DNA from: Desulfurococcales archaeon ex4484_204
Lineage (GTDB): Archaea; Thermoproteota; Thermoprotei_A; Sulfolobales; NBVN01
Direction: 5' to 3'
Length of the DNA stretch: 9,238 nt
NCBI GenBank assembly: GCA_002255065.1
Contig: NJEF01000028.1
Location: forward strand, 1 to 9,238
A program made the translations under genes and the position numbers. The notes under the pieces are model-generated. The model saw only the letters and a program-made list of their open reading frames with translations, did no database searches and was not told the DNA's origin. The first letter of the stretch is position 1, and every line of letters begins with the position of its first letter. Shown here piece by piece: positions 5,514 through 9,238 of the stretch.

Positions 5514-7550
5514 CTATAGGTGCTCCGAGGACTTACGGCTAGCAGCGTACCCAACTACAGCACCGATCGCTGAGGCAACAATTACTACGGCAATGAGCTC
5601 CGGGCCCGGGGGGCCTCCCCAGAATGCTGGGTTCTTAGGGGTTGCAGTAACTGTAACGGTCTTGGTAGCCGTGACCGTTACCTCAGCACCGCCACCAGTG
5701 GTTCTCGTAACAGTCTCTGTAACGGTGACCGTCTTAGTTACCGTGGTTACGGGCTGGGTAGCTACGGGCTTGGACACCCCTACCTGGAGGGCTGAGTATA
5801 TTAGGAGGAGGGAGTAGGAGGCGGCCATCTCGCACAGCACTATGACGTCCCTGGAGGTGTTAACGAGCTCCGCCCTCTCTAGATAGAAGGCGGGTAGGAG
5901 CACTGTAAACCCTGCGTCAACGAGCCTGCTGCCCAGGGCTTCAGCACCAGCCTTAGCATAGGGTGCTAGCTTCCCCGAGGTTCCTAGGGCTTCATGCATT
6001 AGCGCTACCCCTGTTGAGAGGGAGTTAACGGCTGTTGCTGCAGCCTCAATAACCCTGCCCTCGCTTACGAACCTCCTAACGTCCTCAACACCTACGCCAC
6101 CCACCTGGGCACCTATCAGGGTTTCTAGGTACAGCCTAGTTATGAGGGCGAAGCTCGATAGGGTTACAACACCCCTACCCAGGAAGGCCTTACTGAGCTC
6201 CTGCCCCCTAGACACCCTGCTAGCTATGTCCATGAACTCCTTAGCGCTCATAGCCCTCCAGTAGGAGTAGATGGCGTAGCTAAGGGCGTCCGAGCCCTCA
6301 GGCCTTAGGGGGAGGATGGGGGTCTCCTCAGCTAGCTTAATTGTTCTGTTAGCCTCCATAGCCCTTATGTACGAGGCTACAGCTAGCTGTAGCTGGGTGT
6401 CCAGGAAGGTGCTGCGGGACTCAAAGCCCTCTAACTCCTTAGCGACGTAGTTAACGAGCTCCCTAGCCCTGCTTAAGTAGGCGTTAACTGATGCCTGCAG
6501 GTCCCTAATAGCCTTCTCGCGGTTAACACCGTACTCAGCTATGAAGTCAGCGACTATCGATGCGTAGGTAGATGTTATCGCTGCCTGGAACGCCTCCGAC
6601 GCAGCGCTGTAGTACTTCCCCCTACTTAAGTACTCCCTAGCCCTCTCAAGGGACTCCCTAGCTACCTGTACCTTACCCCTTAACTCCTTAGGTAAGCTCT
6701 CCTCAACCCCCTCAACGCTGCTTAGGTTGCCCTCAGCAGCCTTAACGATGTCGCTGTAGATCCTGCTAAGCTCCCTAGCGATGTCTGGTGTGTAGGTAAG
6801 TGGGTGCCTATGTATTGGGAGCTCCCCACCCGTTAGGTACCTGTACGCCTCGATGACGCTCCCCACATCGCGGACCTCAACGCCTAGCTCCCTACCGAGC
6901 TCCGTTAGGTTAACCTCAACCGGCACGACCCTCCTAGTTACTATGGTTACCCCCCCAGCGGTCCTGTTCTCAACAACCTCCCTAGTCTCCCTAACGACTA
7001 GCTGGCCCTTAGGCACTAGGAAGAGCTTAGCACCAGCTGACGCAGCTGCCCTAAGCTTCTCGGGGATACCGCCAACAGGCCCTATGGTTCCATCAGGCTC
7101 TATCATGCCGGTCATCGATACATCTCCCCTAACCGTGGTGTTGGTGAGGAGGGAGAGCAGCGCTGCAGTCATTGCAGCGCCAGCGCTGGGCCCCCCAATG
7201 GTTGTTGAGTTGGACTCTATCCTTATGAAGTAGTCGTAGCTGCTGAAGTTAACCCCGGCGTAGGTTGCTGCTACTAGGGCTGCTACCCTAGCAGCTGCCT
7301 GCATATCGATCATTGAGAGAGGCTCTACGGATAGGTACACAACTCCCCTACCAGGCCATGCAATACCTACCTCGAGGGTCGATATAACCCCGTGCATAGC
7401 GCCGTGCTCGTCGACGTAGACGGCGGGAACTTTAAGCCTTGTGAAGCGGGCGTACCTGTAGTAGGTCTCGGCCCCCACGAGCTGGGTCGCTGCAGGCGTT
7501 AAGGTGATTAGGGCTACCACCGCGATAGCTGCTAAGGCCTTCCAGGCCAT
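5514..7550 (-). CDS. Exported, membrane-anchored S16 (Lon-like) serine protease
   Basis: This 678-aa protein has no AAA domain and belongs to the archaeal S16 family outside classical Lon (COG1750-like). Residues 1-27 form a signal peptide (MAWKALAAIAVVALITLTPA). Residues ~40-235 are the Lon-type proteolytic domain with Ser122 in GGPSAGAAMTAALLS and Lys165 in GGIPEKLRAAASAGAKLFLVP; the 43-residue spacing equals that of the E. coli Lon Ser679-Lys722 dyad. Residues ~250-590 are mostly helical, of unknown fold. A Thr/Val stalk (595-638) and a C-terminal membrane helix (~652-670) with the RKSSEHL tail anchor it. Many N-x-S/T sequons fit surface glycosylation. ATG 7550 is preceded by GGTGATGGAGGG. 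A 148-aa gene ends 52 bases upstream, and the genes are probably co-oriented partners. It likely cleaves secreted or misfolded proteins outside the membrane. Confidence 0.88.
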   Translation of the reverse strand: MAWKALAAIAVVALITLTPAATQLVGAETYYRYARFTRLKVPAVYVDEHGAMHGVISTLEVGIAWPGRGVVYLSVEPLSMIDMQAAARVAALVAATYAGVNFSSYDYFIRIESNSTTIGGPSAGAAMTAALLSLLTNTTVRGDVSMTGMIEPDGTIGPVGGIPEKLRAAASAGAKLFLVPKGQLVVRETREVVENRTAGGVTIVTRRVVPVEVNLTELGRELGVEVRDVGSVIEAYRYLTGGELPIHRHPLTYTPDIARELSRIYSDIVKAAEGNLSSVEGVEESLPKELRGKVQVARESLERAREYLSRGKYYSAASEAFQAAITSTYASIVADFIAEYGVNREKAIRDLQASVNAYLSRARELVNYVAKELEGFESRSTFLDTQLQLAVASYIRAMEANRTIKLAEETPILPLRPEGSDALSYAIYSYWRAMSAKEFMDIASRVSRGQELSKAFLGRGVVTLSSFALITRLYLETLIGAQVGGVGVEDVRRFVSEGRVIEAAATAVNSLSTGVALMHEALGTSGKLAPYAKAGAEALGSRLVDAGFTVLLPAFYLERAELVNTSRDVIVLCEMAASYSLLLIYSALQVGVSKPVATQPVTTVTKTVTVTETVTRTTGGGAEVTVTATKTVTVTATPKNPAFWGGPPGPELIAVVIVASAIGAVVGYAASRKSSEHL
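5637..5768 (-). repeat. Thr/Val-rich stalk repeats within the S16 gene
   Basis: Residues 595-638 are a degenerate dipeptide repeat (KTVTVTETVTRTT, then VTVTATKTVTVTATP) split by GGGAE. At DNA level this is a run of ACNGTNACNGT units. Such stalks hold archaeal surface proteins clear of the membrane and are often glycosylated. Confidence 0.7.
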
Positions 7551-7602
7551 CCCTCCATCACCTATAGAGTGGTTGCAAGTAAGGTTTTTGGTGTTTGCGG
7601 TG

Positions 7603-8049
7603 CTAGCTTATTAGGAGCTCGCGGAACTCCTCCTTAAAGCAGGCCAGCATGGCGGCGACCTCCCCGATCCCGTGCTTAATGGCGTCGGCGTCTAGGTCGC
7701 TCCAACCCCTTACGAGGCCCTCTAAAGCTTCCTCAACCCTATCCAGGTATGGCTTCATAACCGCTTCGTAGACACCTACGGACCCCCTCCTCAACGCCTT
7801 ACGAAGCCCTCTAACCCCCTTTAAAGCCCTCTTAACATCCCCTAGAGCGCTCCTCACATAGACCTTGCTCATGGAGTCGGGGAATATCGGTAGCCCTCCC
7901 TGAATGCTTATGAGGGTTACCTCCCTGAGGAACCTCCTCCTAGCAGCTCTATCGGTAGCTAGCTTAACGCCTGCATCAACTTTAAGGGACGCTATCATGA
8001 GGAGCCTAATAACGGAGTCCACAACCTCTAGAGGCTTCCTCCTAAACAA
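7603..8049 (-). CDS. Hypothetical 148-aa helical protein
   Basis: I do not recognise this family with confidence. It has no signal peptide or membrane helix, so it is cytoplasmic. It is Arg/Lys-rich in the first two thirds (MFRRKPLEVVDSVIRLL, AARRRFLREVT, GVRGLRKALRRG), ends with an acidic helical part (LDRVEEALEGL, CFKEEFRELL), and appears all-helical apart from a GGLPIFPDS turn near 51-59. The MFRRK opening and basic first helix faintly recall crenarchaeal CdvB/Snf7-like proteins, but the match is too weak to assign. The only in-frame start is TTG 8049; an ATG at 8054 is out of frame, and the frame upstream stays open to a TAG without another good start. It lies 52 bases upstream of the S16 gene on the same strand and diverges from the DsbA-like gene across 93 bases. 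Confidence 0.7.
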   Translation of the reverse strand: MFRRKPLEVVDSVIRLLMIASLKVDAGVKLATDRAARRRFLREVTLISIQGGLPIFPDSMSKVYVRSALGDVKRALKGVRGLRKALRRGSVGVYEAVMKPYLDRVEEALEGLVRGWSDLDADAIKHGIGEVAAMLACFKEEFRELLIS

Positions 8050-8142
8050 CCCCCATCTACGTATAGTGGTTGCTGGAGGGAATAAGTAGCTTACTAGGTA
8101 GTGAAGCTAAAAGGGGTGGCTGGATATAGAGGTGGTGGTAGT
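8050..8142. promoter_or_regulatory. Divergent promoter region
   Basis: This gap separates two genes read in opposite directions and must hold both promoters. For the leftward gene the minus strand has CTTATT near 8084-8089. For the rightward gene GCTAAAAG at 8106-8113 is about 26 bases ahead of 8136. GAGGTG at 8129-8134 is the ribosome-binding site that selects the TTG at 8143, eight bases on. Confidence 0.4.
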
Positions 8143-9238
8143 TTGAGCATTAGGTCGCTGGTAGTGCTGGTGATCGTGACCGTATCAATAGCTGCAGCCG
8201 CTGCCTACGCTCTAGGGGTAGGGCGCGGCGGGTCCTCAGCAACCACGACGACTACGACGACTAAGGCTGCAACAACTACGACCCAGGTGGTTGAGGGAGC
8301 TATATACCTGGTATACAGGGATAGACCCCCAAGCGCTAAGGCCGTGGAGGGGGTGATGAAGCTCTTCGAGGAGAGCGTCTACAAGGGCTCGATGCCCTTC
8401 ACCATAGACGTGGTGCACGTGAGTAAGTGGAGGTGGGGGAACGTATCGGTGATGGTCTACCCCCTTATAGTCCTTAAGGTCCCCAGGCTCACGGAAGACT
8501 TAAGCAACGTCGTTAAGCCTTTGGGAGGGGATACCTACCTCCTAAAGCAGGTCCTGATACCCGAGATCGCTAGGAGGGTCGGCCTCAGCGTTGAGTACAC
8601 CTACACAGCTGAGGCCTACATAGTTAACGGCACAACGCCTTATACATCGATCCCTAAGCTTAAAAGGGAGGTCGTTAAGCTCATGAAGGACCTGCTGTCA
8701 GCAACGATCCTAGCTAACATAACTAGGATCGAGTTCCTCAGCCCGTCTGAGGTTAGCGGGGTGGGCACCTACCCCACGATACTGTTTAAGTCGGGGTTCG
8801 ACCTTAGTAAGGAGGTCCCCTATCTCGAGAGGGCCGGGGAGTACCTAGTGTTTAAGGACGTGTACGCCTCGAACATAGTTACAGCCCTATCGAGCTTCGC
8901 GGGTAGGGAGCTAAAGCTGGAGACAAGGGTTAGGCCCTCCCCCTCAGGGCCCCACATAGGTAGTAGCAACGCCTCGGTGGAGGTTTACACCTACACAGAC
9001 CTCGACTGCCCCTACTGCGCTAGGTTCTTCACTAAGGTGCTGCCCAGCCTCATAGAGGACTACGTAGGTAGGGGGGAGGTAGCTGTCTACTTTAAGCCCT
9101 TAGTGGTTCATGAGGAGAGCATGGAGGGCCTAGCCCTCCTAACCTGCTACTACCTAAGCACGAACGACTCCATGGGGTACTACGAAGCCCTTAAGGAGCT
9201 CTACGAGAAGGCCTTAAAGGAGGAAAAACCACCTACAG
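8143..9238 (+). CDS. Membrane-anchored DsbA-like thiol oxidoreductase (3' partial)
   Basis: The frame is open for 365 codons to the window end. A TTG start at 8143 follows GAGGTG at ideal distance, and no in-frame ATG lies upstream. Residues ~5-27 (SLVVLVIVTVSIAAAAAYAL) are a signal or anchor helix, followed by a Thr-rich linker (31-48). Residues ~52-280 form an extracytoplasmic region without CxxC. From ~281 a DsbA-type thioredoxin domain begins: VEVYTYTDLDCPYCARFF, with the redox pair C289-P-Y-C292, followed by a helix and VAVYFKPLVVHEES (β3-like strand). The family oxidises cysteines of exported proteins to disulfides. The N-terminal region has two TYP/VYP segments (VYPLIVLKV and TYPTILFKS) like the cis-Pro strand of thioredoxins, so it may contain degenerate thioredoxin units. 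It diverges from the S16 cluster and shares the Thr-rich surface architecture. The cis-Pro loop and C-terminus lie outside the window. Confidence 0.85.
   Translation, partial: MSIRSLVVLVIVTVSIAAAAAYALGVGRGGSSATTTTTTTKAATTTTQVVEGAIYLVYRDRPPSAKAVEGVMKLFEESVYKGSMPFTIDVVHVSKWRWGNVSVMVYPLIVLKVPRLTEDLSNVVKPLGGDTYLLKQVLIPEIARRVGLSVEYTYTAEAYIVNGTTPYTSIPKLKREVVKLMKDLLSATILANITRIEFLSPSEVSGVGTYPTILFKSGFDLSKEVPYLERAGEYLVFKDVYASNIVTALSSFAGRELKLETRVRPSPSGPHIGSSNASVEVYTYTDLDCPYCARFFTKVLPSLIEDYVGRGEVAVYFKPLVVHEESMEGLALLTCYYLSTNDSMGYYEALKELYEKALKEEKPPT

Noticed and set aside
5593..5817. Rightward Val/Thr-rich ORF
   Set aside because: It is the antisense reading of the S16 stalk repeats; the low complexity is inherited from that gene.
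6853..7233. Rightward 126-codon ORF
   Set aside because: It is antisense to the S16 protease domain; the open frame is a by-product of the GC-rich codon use of that gene.

Overview
The window looks like chromosomal DNA of a hyperthermophilic archaeon, most likely a crenarchaeote (Thermoproteota). The reasons are TATA-box promoters, GTG/TTG starts, heavy AGG/ATA/TTA codon use, a soluble sulfhydrogenase-type operon, an archaeal Alk-adenine glycosylase, an archaeal secretion/pilus ATPase relic with an intein, and an exported S16 (Lon-like) protease with a Thr-rich stalk. A Thermoproteales-type genome is possible, but I cannot fix the genus. Composition changes across the window: hand-counted lines are near 37-40% GC in the left part and 58-60% GC in the right part, with the step near 5.4 kb.

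Left part (1-2108): two genes of a cytoplasmic [NiFe] sulfhydrogenase (gamma subunit, cut by the window edge, and beta subunit) run leftward. They are followed by a rightward 3-methyladenine DNA glycosylase.

Middle (2109-5461): this is a decayed accessory zone. It holds a possible winged-helix regulator relic, a small two-helix membrane gene with an apparent 1-nt loss, and a two-gene unit (tiny RHH-like ORF plus retropepsin-fold-like protein). It also holds a GC-rich structured segment that may be a stable RNA or the 3' relic of an IS605/tnpB element. The largest item is a 2-kb pseudogene of a GspE/FlaI/KlbA-type secretion ATPase. Read across frames, the ATPase carries an intein inserted exactly in FQAMQ^TGHP, with recognisable splicing blocks A, B, F and G. 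Host gene and intein have together accumulated at least nine lesions.

Right part (5514-9238): a GC-rich, intact locus for extracytoplasmic protein handling. It contains a signal-peptide/C-terminal-anchored S16 protease with an intact Ser-Lys dyad, a 148-aa helical protein of unknown role upstream of it, and a divergent membrane-anchored DsbA-like thiol oxidoreductase (CPYC) that runs off the window end. Together these suggest a cell-surface folding and quality-control module.

I found no tRNA, rRNA, CRISPR array or complete transposase.
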